From UBA6448 sp051893155 (lineage in GTDB: Bacteria > Bacillota_I > Bacilli_A > RF39 > UBA660), in NCBI GenBank assembly GCA_051893155.1, contig JBJFGY010000008.1:1-17405 (forward strand): a stretch of 17,405 nt of DNA, in the 5' to 3' direction. Position 1 is the stretch's first letter; the number at the start of each line of letters is the position of its first letter. The notes below the pieces were generated by a model. It worked only from the letters and a program-made list of their open reading frames with translations, was not told the DNA's origin and ran no database searches. Both the position numbers and the translations under genes were made by a program. Below are positions 7,788 to 15,013 of the stretch, one piece after another.

Positions 7788-7799
7788 AGACACAGTTAA
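7788..7799 (-). repeat. Right terminal inverted repeat of the IS
   Basis: AGACACAGTTAA on the plus strand, the reverse complement of the left end at 5196-5207. It lies 38 nt upstream of the TTG start of the accessory ORF. Confidence 0.7.
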
Positions 7800-7829
7800 C
7801 TGAAAAAGGTCAAAAAATATAAATTTTTA

Positions 7830-7858
7830 TTGAAAAAAATAATAAAATAAATTATACT
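7830..7858 (+). promoter_or_regulatory. Promoter of the metallophosphoesterase gene
   Basis: TTGAAA (7830-7835), a 17-nt spacer and TATACT (7853-7858), a near-consensus sigma-A promoter just right of the IS. The predicted start is near 7865, giving a leader of about 48 nt that contains a terminator-like hairpin. Confidence 0.7.
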
Positions 7859-7879
7859 TAAGATGATAGGAGAATAAGA

Positions 7880-7907
7880 AGGGCATAAATTTAATTATGC
7901 TCTTTTT
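7880..7907 (+). terminator. Terminator-like hairpin in the leader of the metallophosphoesterase gene
   Basis: A 9-bp stem with one G-T pair (7880-7888 with 7895-7903, AGGGCATAA/TTATGCTCT) has a 6-nt loop and a short U-run. It lies between the promoter and the ATG (7913), only five bases before it. It could attenuate transcription, or it could insulate the gene from an upstream transcript. Confidence 0.6.
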
Positions 7908-7912
7908 AACAA

Positions 7913-9952
7913 ATGAAGATGAATAATGTTGAAGAAATTAAAAAATTAATTAAAAATGATATAGTTAAAGAAAAAACTGTATCATCTCTTGCAAACAAAT
8001 ATCAAATTAGTGAACTTGAGGTACTTGGTATTATTAAAAAACTTAAAGATGAAGGACTTAATATATCTTATTATGAAAAGAATCAAGATGCTTATGTCAT
8101 AATAAATGATCATCCTGATTTTTCCAAAGAAAATTCATATTATATAAAAGAAGATATTAATAGTAATACAAAAGTTGCTTTTATAGCCGATACTCGTTTT
8201 GGTTCTAAAAAAGAACAAATTGCTATTTTAAATGATTTATATAAAAAATTTGCTAAAGAAGGAGTTAAATATGTTATACTTGCCGGTAATCTTTTAGAGG
8301 GTCCTTATAAAGGCAATGATGCTTTAGAATTTGGTGAAAGTTTAATAACTAATGATGAAATATCTCAAGCTAATCATTTAATAGAATACTTTCCTAAAGT
8401 TGAGGGCATTAAAACTTTATTTATTACTGGTAAAAATGATCATAAATGTTCTAAAAAATTAAATGTTGGTGAATATATTGCTAGAAATCGTGATGATATG
8501 ATTTATTTAGGACCCAAAAGTTGTAAAATATATTTTAATGATGTTTCATTTAAAGTAGAACAACTTAAAAAAGGTGATGCATATACTATTGCTTATCCAC
8601 CTCAAAAGTATAGTCGAAGTATGTCAAGTTATGAAGATTATGATGCAATATTTTTAAGTGGAACTTTATCATGTCAACATTTTCCAAAGATTCGTGATAC
8701 ACAAATATTTTCTATACCATCTGTCGTTGCTAGAACTCCAAAAATGATTTCAAGTGATCAAACTAATACAATTGGATCTTTAATTGTCGATATTAGTTAT
8801 ACAAAAAAAGGTAAATTAAAAAGACTTATTCCAACCGTTTTACCTTATTATGTTCCAAGTAAAGAAAGTTATTTAACTACTAAAAAATTAAATGCTACTT
8901 ATGATGGTTCATCTTTAATTAATTTAAATGAAACAAGTGAAAATAAACATGAATATTTTAGTAGTATTGAAAAAATATATAAACTTTTAAAAAAAGAACA
9001 AAGTTTTGTGGAACTCAGAAATAAACTTGAAGTATCTGATGAAGAATTATTTGGTATTATTGAAGTATTAAAACAATATGGTAGACCTATAGATATCGTA
9101 GAGGAAAATGGTACCTTACTTATAAAAAAAGTATTTCAAAAAAAACATGATAATGAAGTAAAACCTCCAAAAGAAGAACTTCATAAAAAAGAAATATTTG
9201 TATGTTCTGATACTCATTATGGTAGTATATGGTGTCAGCCTTCAATGGTTAATACTAGCGCATATGAAGCCTATAATCGTGGTATAACTGATTTTTATCA
9301 TATCGGAGATATTACTGATGGCGATTATTCAAGAATAAGGCCTAATCATGTTAATGAAGTATTTTTATATGGTGCTACTGGACAAATTGATTATGTGGTA
9401 GAAAACTTACCAAAATATCCTGGAGTTAAATGGCACGCAATTGCTGGAAGTCATGATCAAACCCATCAGTTTAATTATGGTGTCGTTTTAGGAGAAGAAA
9501 TAGAAAAAAGAAGAAATGATTTTGAATATTTAGGTCAAGATAGAGCATTTGTTTATTTTGATAAATGTAAGGTTGAACTATTTCACCCAGGTGGCGGAAC
9601 TTCAAAAATATATTCGACTAAACCCCAAAATGGAATTGATCAAATGCAATCAAAAACAAAACCTAATCTTTCGATAAGAGGTCATTATCATAAAGTATAT
9701 TATATGTTATATCGTAATATTCATTTAGTATTAGCGCCATGTAATGTTGACCAATCTAATTTTATGATGAAAAATGAATTACCTAATTTAATGGGAAATT
9801 ATTTTATAACAATTTATTATAATGATTTAGGTAATATTGAATATTTAGATGTAGAACCAATGATATTTGACGAAAAAGACGTACGAAAATATGATTTTGA
9901 AAATCCAAGAAAAAATATCCGAAGCAAAGTTTTAACAAAAAGTAAAAAGTAA
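7913..9952 (+). CDS. Tandem HTH-metallophosphoesterase protein, first half catalytically dead
   Basis: The 679 residues are two copies of one unit. Unit 1 has a winged-helix-like segment (6-63) and a calcineurin-like phosphoesterase (about 87-320). Unit 2 has a similar helix segment (351-407) and phosphoesterase (about 427-640). The second has the metal motifs SDTHYGS (432-438), IGDITDG (464-470), AGSHDQT (511-517) and GHYH (590-593). At a near-constant offset of 340 residues the first shows ADTRFGS, AGNLLEG, TGKNDHK and GTLS, so the metal ligands are gone. The first half is thus probably structural or regulatory. HTH-fused phosphoesterases may act on nucleic acid, but the substrate is unknown. 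ATG 7913 has no ribosome site next to it (AGGAG lies at 7868-7872, before the hairpin), and ATG 7919 is an alternative. There is no signal peptide, so it is likely cytoplasmic. Confidence 0.85.
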   Translation: MKMNNVEEIKKLIKNDIVKEKTVSSLANKYQISELEVLGIIKKLKDEGLNISYYEKNQDAYVIINDHPDFSKENSYYIKEDINSNTKVAFIADTRFGSKKEQIAILNDLYKKFAKEGVKYVILAGNLLEGPYKGNDALEFGESLITNDEISQANHLIEYFPKVEGIKTLFITGKNDHKCSKKLNVGEYIARNRDDMIYLGPKSCKIYFNDVSFKVEQLKKGDAYTIAYPPQKYSRSMSSYEDYDAIFLSGTLSCQHFPKIRDTQIFSIPSVVARTPKMISSDQTNTIGSLIVDISYTKKGKLKRLIPTVLPYYVPSKESYLTTKKLNATYDGSSLINLNETSENKHEYFSSIEKIYKLLKKEQSFVELRNKLEVSDEELFGIIEVLKQYGRPIDIVEENGTLLIKKVFQKKHDNEVKPPKEELHKKEIFVCSDTHYGSIWCQPSMVNTSAYEAYNRGITDFYHIGDITDGDYSRIRPNHVNEVFLYGATGQIDYVVENLPKYPGVKWHAIAGSHDQTHQFNYGVVLGEEIEKRRNDFEYLGQDRAFVYFDKCKVELFHPGGGTSKIYSTKPQNGIDQMQSKTKPNLSIRGHYHKVYYMLYRNIHLVLAPCNVDQSNFMMKNELPNLMGNYFITIYYNDLGNIEYLDVEPMIFDEKDVRKYDFENPRKNIRSKVLTKSKK

Positions 9953-9966
9953 ATTTACTTTTTTCT
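9943..9966 (+). terminator. Weak A/T hairpin at the end of the metallophosphoesterase gene
   Basis: An 8-bp stem (AAAAAGTA/TACTTTTT) around the stop codon, with a T-run behind it. It has only one G-C pair, so termination may be partial. Confidence 0.4.
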
Positions 9967-9967
9967 T

Positions 9968-9995
9968 TTGTAAAAATAGATATATGTTGTATAAT
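9968..9995 (+). promoter_or_regulatory. Promoter upstream of the Lys-rich membrane protein and mscL
   Basis: TTGTAA (9968-9973), a 16-nt spacer and a perfect TATAAT (9990-9995), 23 nt before the chosen ATG. Confidence 0.65.
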
Positions 9996-10018
9996 AGATA
10001 TAGAAAGAGGTAGTGAAA

Positions 10019-10762
10019 ATGGAAGAAGTTAAAAAGAAAACTAATAATGAAAAAAAAGTAATAGATGAAAAAAATGAAAAAACTAGTAAATCTAAAAATA
10101 ATGTATCTTCATTAAAAAAAGAAAGTTCTACTAAAAAAGAAAAAACTACTATAAAAAAAGATAATAGTAAAAAGAATTTAGAAAAAAAGTCTATTAATGA
10201 AAAAGAAGAAAAAATAAAAAAAGTAGATGTTGAAGAAATACCAAAAGAAAAATCTAAATTTGATGAAATAAATGAAGAAAAAATTACTATTGATTTAAAC
10301 TTTTTAAAGAAAAAAAATTCAATGGCTGATATTATTGCATATATTGTTTCATTTTTATTATTTAATATTAGATGGATACAATATCGATATGAATTTTTTG
10401 GTTATAAAAGTTCACAAAATATAACTATACTTCAAAATGATATGTTTGATTTATCATTTTTATTAGGTATTGCAAAAGTATTTGGTATTATATGTGTAAT
10501 ATTATTTTTTATTATATTAATTGATTCATTTATTGATTTAGAGTCTCAGTTTAAAAGTTTAAAAAAATATAATTTTAAAACTAATTTATCATTAATATAT
10601 TATGGTAGTTATATAGTTTGTTTAATATTTACTCTTTTTGGAGTTTTGTTTACCAAAAATGTTCATTTTACAATTGGTTATATAATTTCTGTATTAGTTA
10701 TTATAATATGTATTAATATAGTTTTTAATAAAAAAATTGAGGTAATAAAAGAAGATGAATGA
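10019..10762 (+). CDS. Lysine-rich tail plus multi-pass membrane protein, function unknown
   Basis: I chose ATG 10019 because AGAGG sits 8 nt upstream; an in-frame GTG at 10013 is too close to that site. The product is 247 residues. The first 85 or so are almost only Lys, Glu, Asn, Ser and Thr, low-complexity and probably disordered. They are followed by hydrophobic segments at about 103-118 (then IRWIQYRYEF), 146-170, 193-212 and 218-234, so three or four membrane helices with a large charged cytoplasmic N-tail. I do not recognise the family. The last eight bases overlap the mscL start, so the two are co-transcribed and may be translationally coupled. A role near the channel or the envelope is a guess from position only. 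Confidence 0.75.
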   Translation: MEEVKKKTNNEKKVIDEKNEKTSKSKNNVSSLKKESSTKKEKTTIKKDNSKKNLEKKSINEKEEKIKKVDVEEIPKEKSKFDEINEEKITIDLNFLKKKNSMADIIAYIVSFLLFNIRWIQYRYEFFGYKSSQNITILQNDMFDLSFLLGIAKVFGIICVILFFIILIDSFIDLESQFKSLKKYNFKTNLSLIYYGSYIVCLIFTLFGVLFTKNVHFTIGYIISVLVIIICINIVFNKKIEVIKEDE

Positions 10763-11195
10763 GATTATAAGTGAATTTAAAAAATTTATATCAAAAGGTA
10801 ATGTAGTAGATCTTGCAGTTGGAGTTGTAATTGGTGGTGCTTTTAGTAAAATTGTTTCCTCACTTGTAAATGATATTATAATGCCAATAATAGGTATTTT
10901 AATTGGAGGTATCGACTTTTCATCTATATCATTTAAAGTTAATAATGCAACTATAAATATCGGGTTATTTATTCAAAATATAATTGATTTTTTAATTATT
11001 GCATTTTGTATATTTATAGTAATTAAATTTATTAATAAAATTGATGAATTAACATTAAAAAAAATAAAAAAAGAAGATAATTCTAAAAAAGAAGAAACTA
11101 AAAAAGAAGAAAATGTTAGTGAAGAAATTCTTTTATTAAGATCTATTAATGAAAATTTAAAAAAAACTAGTTCTAAAAGCAAGAAGAAATCTTAA
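10755..11195 (+). CDS. mscL: Large-conductance mechanosensitive channel MscL
   Basis: MscL forms a pentameric pore that opens under membrane tension and releases solutes after osmotic downshock. The 146 residues begin EFKKFISKGNVVDLAVGVVIGGAF, the amphipathic N-helix and first membrane helix typical of MscL. A short periplasmic loop (about 50-66) follows, then the second helix (about 67-92) and a charged cytoplasmic bundle with the conserved ILLLRSINENLK near the end. The Lys/Glu-rich linker is somewhat longer than usual. The start overlaps the upstream membrane-protein gene, and a hairpin terminator overlaps the stop. Confidence 0.95.
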   Translation: MNEIISEFKKFISKGNVVDLAVGVVIGGAFSKIVSSLVNDIIMPIIGILIGGIDFSSISFKVNNATINIGLFIQNIIDFLIIAFCIFIVIKFINKIDELTLKKIKKEDNSKKEETKKEENVSEEILLLRSINENLKKTSSKSKKKS

Positions 11196-11207
11196 CTTCT
11201 TGTTTTT
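11180..11207 (+). terminator. Terminator of mscL
   Basis: Stem CAAGAAG (11180-11186) with CTTCTTG (11196-11202), a 9-nt loop and a T-run. The stop codon TAA lies in the loop. The right arm and T-run also contain the -35 of the next promoter. Confidence 0.7.
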
Positions 11208-11228
11208 ATATGCTTATTTTGATAAAAT
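11200..11228 (+). promoter_or_regulatory. Promoter for a probably leaderless mRNA (YgjP-like gene)
   Basis: TTGTTT (11200-11205), a 17-nt spacer and TAAAAT (11223-11228). The ATG begins at 11235, six bases after the -10, just where transcription would start, and there is no Shine-Dalgarno. Confidence 0.5.
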
Positions 11229-11234
11229 AAAGAT

Positions 11235-11867
11235 ATGAATATAAATATTAAAGATCAAGACATTTATGTAAATATTATTTATAAAAATAATAAAAATATC
11301 TATTTTCGTTTTGATGAAAATGGTATTTTAATTGTAACTTGTTCTAAAAAAGTCTCTAAAGAAGAAATAAAAAAATTAATATTTAAAAATGAAGAAGCAA
11401 TATATAAAATGTATCAAAAATCTTTAGAGAAAAAATTATATAATAGTGAGTATCATTTACTTGGTAAAAAATATAATGTTGAATTTAATGATAATATTGA
11501 TAATGTATATATAAATGGTGATTATATTTATGCTAAAAATGAAAATGAATTAAATAAATATACAGAAGAAGAAATTAAGCGCATTTTTGAAGAAGAAGTT
11601 AGTATATGTAAAAATTGTTTTAATAATTTACCTGATTTTAAATTAAAAACTAGGCAGATGAAAACAAGATGGGGAGTTTGTAATCGTAAAGATAATGTAA
11701 TTACTTTAAATAAGGAATTAATTAAAAAAGATATAAAATTAATTGATTATGTAATAATACATGAAATGGCTCATTTTTATGAAGGAAATCATTCAAAAAA
11801 TTTTTGGAATATTGTATCTCTTGCTTATCCAAATTATAAAGAAGCTAGAAAGGAATTAAGAAAATGA
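11235..11867 (+). CDS. YgjP/DUF45-type zinc metalloprotease
   Basis: This 210-residue protein has the zinc-protease motif HEMAH (His176, Glu177, His180) in DYVIIHEMAHFYEGNHSKNFW. The third ligand is probably His186 in the NHSKNFW signature typical of the YgjP/WLM/SprT-like group. It also has TRQMKTRWGVCN (139-150), the conserved R-W-G block found just before the active site in this family. There is no signal peptide, so it is cytoplasmic. Substrates of this family are poorly known. The stop overlaps the methyltransferase start (ATGA), so this gene likely heads an operon with it. Confidence 0.88.
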   Translation: MNINIKDQDIYVNIIYKNNKNIYFRFDENGILIVTCSKKVSKEEIKKLIFKNEEAIYKMYQKSLEKKLYNSEYHLLGKKYNVEFNDNIDNVYINGDYIYAKNENELNKYTEEEIKRIFEEEVSICKNCFNNLPDFKLKTRQMKTRWGVCNRKDNVITLNKELIKKDIKLIDYVIIHEMAHFYEGNHSKNFWNIVSLAYPNYKEARKELRK

Positions 11868-12583
11868 AAGTAACTAGTATAAAAAATCCTAAGGTTATCT
11901 ATTGGGCAAAACTTAAAATGAAAAAATATCGTGATATAGAGCATCTTTTTATAGTAGAAAGTGAGCATTTAGTTTCTGAGGCTTTAAAAAAAGGTATTGT
12001 AAAAGAAATAATTACAACTGAAGATATCGAATATGAAGTACCGACTTATAATGTAACTATTGACGTAATGAAAAGAATAAGCACACTTACGACACCGAGT
12101 AAAATAATGGCTGTATGTGAATTTTTAATGCCAGATGATATAAAAGGAAACGTATTAATATTAGATCATATTCAAGACCCTGGTAATTTGGGAACTATTA
12201 TTCGAAGTGCTGTAGCTTTTAATTTTGAGACTATTATTGTAAGTGAAGATACAGTTGATTTTTATAATGATAAAGTTATAAGAAGTAGTGAGGGAATGAT
12301 TTTTAATATTAATTTAATTAAAGATAATTTGCTTTCAATTATTCCTATGTTAAAAGAAAAAAAATATACAATATATGGTACTGATGTAAAAAAAGGAAAA
12401 AATATTAAGACAATTGAAAATAATAAAAGTGCATTTATAATTGGTAGTGAAGGACAAGGAATAAGCATTGAAGTAAGAGAACAATGTGATGATTTTATTT
12501 ATATTAATATGAATAAAAAATGTGAAAGCTTAAATGCAGCTGTTGCAAGTTCAATTATTATGTATGAAGTATTTAATAGGTAG
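11864..12583 (+). CDS. SpoU-family (TrmH-like) RNA 2'-O-methyltransferase
   Basis: The 239 residues place a small N-terminal RNA-binding domain (1-85, with the FIVESEHLVSEAL block typical of the substrate-binding part) before a SPOUT knotted methyltransferase domain. The three SpoU motifs are visible: DPGNLGTIIRSA, IGSEGQGIS and SLNAAVASSIIMYE. Such enzymes transfer a methyl group from SAM to a ribose 2'-OH in rRNA or tRNA. The set of motifs fits the TsnR/RlmB-like 23S rRNA branch, but the target nucleotide cannot be read from sequence. It overlaps the upstream protease gene by four bases and is followed after 3 nt by the next gene. Confidence 0.92.
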   Translation: MKVTSIKNPKVIYWAKLKMKKYRDIEHLFIVESEHLVSEALKKGIVKEIITTEDIEYEVPTYNVTIDVMKRISTLTTPSKIMAVCEFLMPDDIKGNVLILDHIQDPGNLGTIIRSAVAFNFETIIVSEDTVDFYNDKVIRSSEGMIFNINLIKDNLLSIIPMLKEKKYTIYGTDVKKGKNIKTIENNKSAFIIGSEGQGISIEVREQCDDFIYINMNKKCESLNAAVASSIIMYEVFNR

Positions 12584-12586
12584 GTT

Positions 12587-13072
12587 ATGAAAATTTTGGA
12601 TTTTATTATACCGGTAATTATAATATTAATAATTATTTTTCTATTATATAAAAGTAATGATGTAATAAAATATAATGTAATAAAAGTACCTAAGAACAAA
12701 AAATATTTAAAAGGTATTTATTTAAAAGGTATAGATGTTAAAGTACCAAGTAATTTACTTTTTACAGTGGATAATAATATTATTAATTTAGCTATTGAAG
12801 AAAAAACAAGAGTTTTAAATCAAAAAATTAAATTTAGTGAAATTCAAAAAATAGATTTTGAAATAGAACCATATCATTTTATAAAAGATAAACTTATTGA
12901 TGATTTTGTTACGGATGCAAGTGATTCGTTAAGACATGAAAATTATGATACAATAAAAAGAATTAAAGTAATTAAATCATATCATGTAATATTAAGTCTT
13001 AAAAACGGAGTTAGTCATGAATTTATATGTTTTAAAGATCCTAATAATTTTTTTAAGGAGGAAAATGTATGA
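12587..13072 (+). CDS. Membrane-anchored protein of unknown function
   Basis: The 161 residues begin with one hydrophobic helix (about 3-22) and continue as a soluble domain rich in beta-type alternation (VKVPSNLLFTVDNN..., then VILSLKNGVSHEFICF near the end). The pattern vaguely recalls small PH-like domains behind an anchor, but I do not recognise a family. The domain would face the cytoplasm or the outside depending on helix orientation; the lysines after the helix (KYNVIKVPKNKK) favour a cytoplasmic tail. It lies 3 nt after the methyltransferase and overlaps rimM by four bases, so it belongs to the operon. Confidence 0.75.
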   Translation: MKILDFIIPVIIILIIIFLLYKSNDVIKYNVIKVPKNKKYLKGIYLKGIDVKVPSNLLFTVDNNIINLAIEEKTRVLNQKIKFSEIQKIDFEIEPYHFIKDKLIDDFVTDASDSLRHENYDTIKRIKVIKSYHVILSLKNGVSHEFICFKDPNNFFKEENV

Positions 13073-13542
13073 AATTAATATTTATTGGTTATATTTCTGG
13101 CCCTTTTGGCATAAATGGTGAAGTTAAAATAATTAGTGAAACTAATCATAAAGAAGATATTTTTAAAATAGGTAATAATTTATATATAGATAATAAAAAA
13201 TATATTATTTCCTCTGTTAAAAAAAATAATAAATATGAAATAATAGGTTTTGAAAATATTAATTCAATTGAAAAGACAAATGATATTTTAAAAAAAGAAG
13301 TTTATGTAAATGTTAATGAATTAAAAATAGATGATTATTTAATTGGACAGCTTCTTAATATGGATGTTTATGAAGAAAATATTTTTATTGGAAAAGTAAC
13401 GGAAGTATTATATAATAAAAAATACACATATATTAGATGTAATAAATTAATTATTCCTCTTATCGATAATTATGTAAAAGAAATTAATTTAGAAAAAAAT
13501 ATTATATATGTAAAAAATATAGGTGAATTAAATGAAAATTGA
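13069..13542 (+). CDS. rimM: Ribosome maturation factor RimM
   Basis: RimM binds ribosomal protein S19 in the 30S head and helps 16S rRNA maturation. The 157 residues show the N-terminal signature IGYISGPFGINGEVKI (the family's G-x-HG-x-GE-V/K motif, with Phe for the usual His). A PRC-barrel-like second half contains LIIPLIDNYVKEINLEKNIIYV in place of the usual IP-hxxxhV--ID. A strong ribosome site (AAGGAGG) is 7 nt upstream. The gene overlaps trmD by 11 bases. RimM-TrmD order is the norm in Bacillota, although rpsP and rplS, the usual flanking ribosomal genes, are not next to it here. Confidence 0.9.
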   Translation: MKLIFIGYISGPFGINGEVKIISETNHKEDIFKIGNNLYIDNKKYIISSVKKNNKYEIIGFENINSIEKTNDILKKEVYVNVNELKIDDYLIGQLLNMDVYEENIFIGKVTEVLYNKKYTYIRCNKLIIPLIDNYVKEINLEKNIIYVKNIGELNEN

Positions 13543-14194
13543 TGTACTTACTTTATTTCCAAATATGTTTGAGGGTTTTTTAACTGAGTCTATTATTAAA
13601 AGAGCAATAGATAGTAAAAAAACTCATATTAATTTAATTAATTTTAGAGATTATACACCTCTTAAAAATGGTCAAGTTGATGATACTATTTATGGTGGTG
13701 GTGCAGGCATGCTTATTAGGTGTGAACCTATTTTTGAATGCATTGATAAGATTAAAACAAAGGATAGTTATATTATATTACTTACTCCTTCAGGAAAAAC
13801 ATTTAATCAAAAAAAAGCTATTGATTTATCAGAAAAAAAACATTTAATTTTTATATGTGGACATTATGAAGGTTTTGATGAAAGAATTACTACTTTAGTA
13901 GATGAAGAAATTTCAATTGGAAATTTTGTTTTAACTGGCGGTGAAGTACCTGCGATGTGTATGATTGATGCAATAACAAGATTACTTCCTGGAGTTATTA
14001 ATAATAAAAGTTTAGAAAGTGAAAGTTTTAATGACAATTTATTAGATTTTCCAATGTATACAAAACCCGCAGTTTATCGTGGCCTTGAAGTACCTAAGGT
14101 TTTGCTTAATGGCAATCATAAAGAAATTGAAGTTTGGCGTAAAGAAAATCAAAAGAAAAAAACAATGGAAAAAAGACCAGATCTTATGGAGTAA
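13532..14194 (+). CDS. trmD: tRNA (guanine-37-N1)-methyltransferase TrmD
   Basis: TrmD makes m1G37 next to the anticodon of tRNAs with G36-G37, preventing +1 frameshifts. The tRNA-Gln(CUG) in this window has G36-G37 and could be a substrate. Visible motifs are MKIDVLTLFPNMF at the start, DDTIYGGGAGML, LLTPSGKTFNQ, CGHYEGFDER and IGNFVLTGGE (the trefoil-knot SAM site), and YRGLEVPKVLLNGNH in the C-terminal domain. At 220 residues it is a little shorter than the usual 240, with a trimmed C-terminus. It starts inside rimM and is probably coupled to it. Confidence 0.97.
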   Translation: MKIDVLTLFPNMFEGFLTESIIKRAIDSKKTHINLINFRDYTPLKNGQVDDTIYGGGAGMLIRCEPIFECIDKIKTKDSYIILLTPSGKTFNQKKAIDLSEKKHLIFICGHYEGFDERITTLVDEEISIGNFVLTGGEVPAMCMIDAITRLLPGVINNKSLESESFNDNLLDFPMYTKPAVYRGLEVPKVLLNGNHKEIEVWRKENQKKKTMEKRPDLME

Positions 14195-14199
14195 TAAAA

Positions 14200-14601
14200 A
14201 TGAGTAATTATATTTTAAAAATAAATAAAAGTAATAAGATAATTAAAAATTTAAATCAAGAAAATTATTATGAATTTAATCCTAAAAATAATGGTAATTT
14301 AAAATCATTTATTATTTTTGATATAGATGCTTTAAATAAAATATTTATGAAAAAATATTTAACTAATTATAAAAAATTAATTATGTTTATTTCAACACTT
14401 AATGATGAATCATCTGCAAGTGATTTTATGATTTGTTTAGATGAAATAACTAAGTTAAAAGATACATTAAATTATAAATATAAAAAATATTTAAAAAAAG
14501 AAATATATGAAAAATTTCTTGATGATCTAATTAAATATGACAAATATATTCAAAATAAAATTATTGCTATGGAATATAATAATGAAAAAATGAAAAGGTA
14601 G
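14200..14601 (+). CDS. Small unknown protein between trmD and nusB (1)
   Basis: The 133 residues are Lys/Asn-rich and mostly helical in pattern, with no membrane segment, signal peptide or motif I recognise. FIIFDIDALNKIF in the first half is the most hydrophobic part. The GGAG ribosome site lies in the end of trmD, and the gene begins 5 nt after the trmD stop. Codon use is like its neighbours, which argues for a native gene. It ends 3 nt before the next small gene, so it is part of the trmD operon. Confidence 0.7.
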   Translation: MSNYILKINKSNKIIKNLNQENYYEFNPKNNGNLKSFIIFDIDALNKIFMKKYLTNYKKLIMFISTLNDESSASDFMICLDEITKLKDTLNYKYKKYLKKEIYEKFLDDLIKYDKYIQNKIIAMEYNNEKMKR

Positions 14602-14604
14602 AGT

Positions 14605-14967
14605 ATGAAAAAAGAAGATATTGCCAATAAATATAATGAACCAGATAACATAATGTTACTTACTGATGATGAATTAAGAAATATGTATGATGTAGATAGT
14701 GATGAATATTTAGAAAAAATTAATGAATTGCAAATGCAATTATATGATCTAATATATTATAAAGATGAACTTATTGATGAAATACAAAAAATTGAATTTA
14801 TGATTAATAATGAAATAATGGATCATATGAGAGCAAGTGAACTTTTTGATGAAATTAAGTATAATAAAATAGAAATTTTAAAAATAGATCAAACAATAGA
14901 AAAATTAAAAAAAGAGTATAATAGATTAATGCAATTACAAGATGAAAATATTAAAAGGGGATTTTAA
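14605..14967 (+). CDS. Small coiled-coil protein of unknown function (2)
   Basis: The 120 residues are acidic and predicted by eye to be nearly all helical. Heptad-like patterns run from about 34 to the end (INELQMQLYDLIYYKDELIDEI, then IEKLKKEYNRLMQL). There is no membrane segment. It starts 3 nt after the previous small gene behind an AGG-type ribosome site. It could be a structural partner of a neighbouring product, but nothing in the sequence says which. Confidence 0.7.
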   Translation: MKKEDIANKYNEPDNIMLLTDDELRNMYDVDSDEYLEKINELQMQLYDLIYYKDELIDEIQKIEFMINNEIMDHMRASELFDEIKYNKIEILKIDQTIEKLKKEYNRLMQLQDENIKRGF

Positions 14968-14990
14968 TATTTTTTTAAATATGGTATTAT
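14962..14990 (+). promoter_or_regulatory. Possible promoter of nusB-xseA-xseB
   Basis: An extended -10 (TGG then TATTAT, 14985-14990) with a poor -35 (TTTTAA) at 17 nt. It lies in the only gap between trmD and xseB, 24 nt before nusB. Confidence 0.45.
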
Positions 14991-15013
14991 TAATTAGTGT
15001 TTAAGGAGTAGGT

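Larger units (their letters stand above)
5196..7799 (-). mobile_element. IS256-family insertion sequence with accessory ORF and long non-coding left arm
   Basis: Perfect 12-bp inverted ends (TTAACTGTGTCT at 5196-5207 and its complement at 7788-7799) enclose about 2.6 kb. Reading on the minus strand from the right end, there is a 50-nt leader with a strong ribosome site, a transposase-like ORF with lost catalytic residues, an intact Mutator/IS256-type transposase, and then almost 390 nt without a convincing gene up to the left end. The 8-9 bases flanking the two ends do not match, so I see no target-site duplication. The element may be old, rearranged, or have ends slightly different from those I chose. 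Most IS256 elements are about 1.3-1.5 kb, so this one is unusually long. Confidence 0.7.

Noticed and set aside
5187..7808. Target-site duplication of the IS
   Set aside because: The 8-9 bases outside the two inverted repeats do not match.
7897..7926. Tiny ORF starting in the leader hairpin and overlapping the phosphoesterase start
   Set aside because: Nine codons with no ribosome site at the right distance; it is expected by chance.
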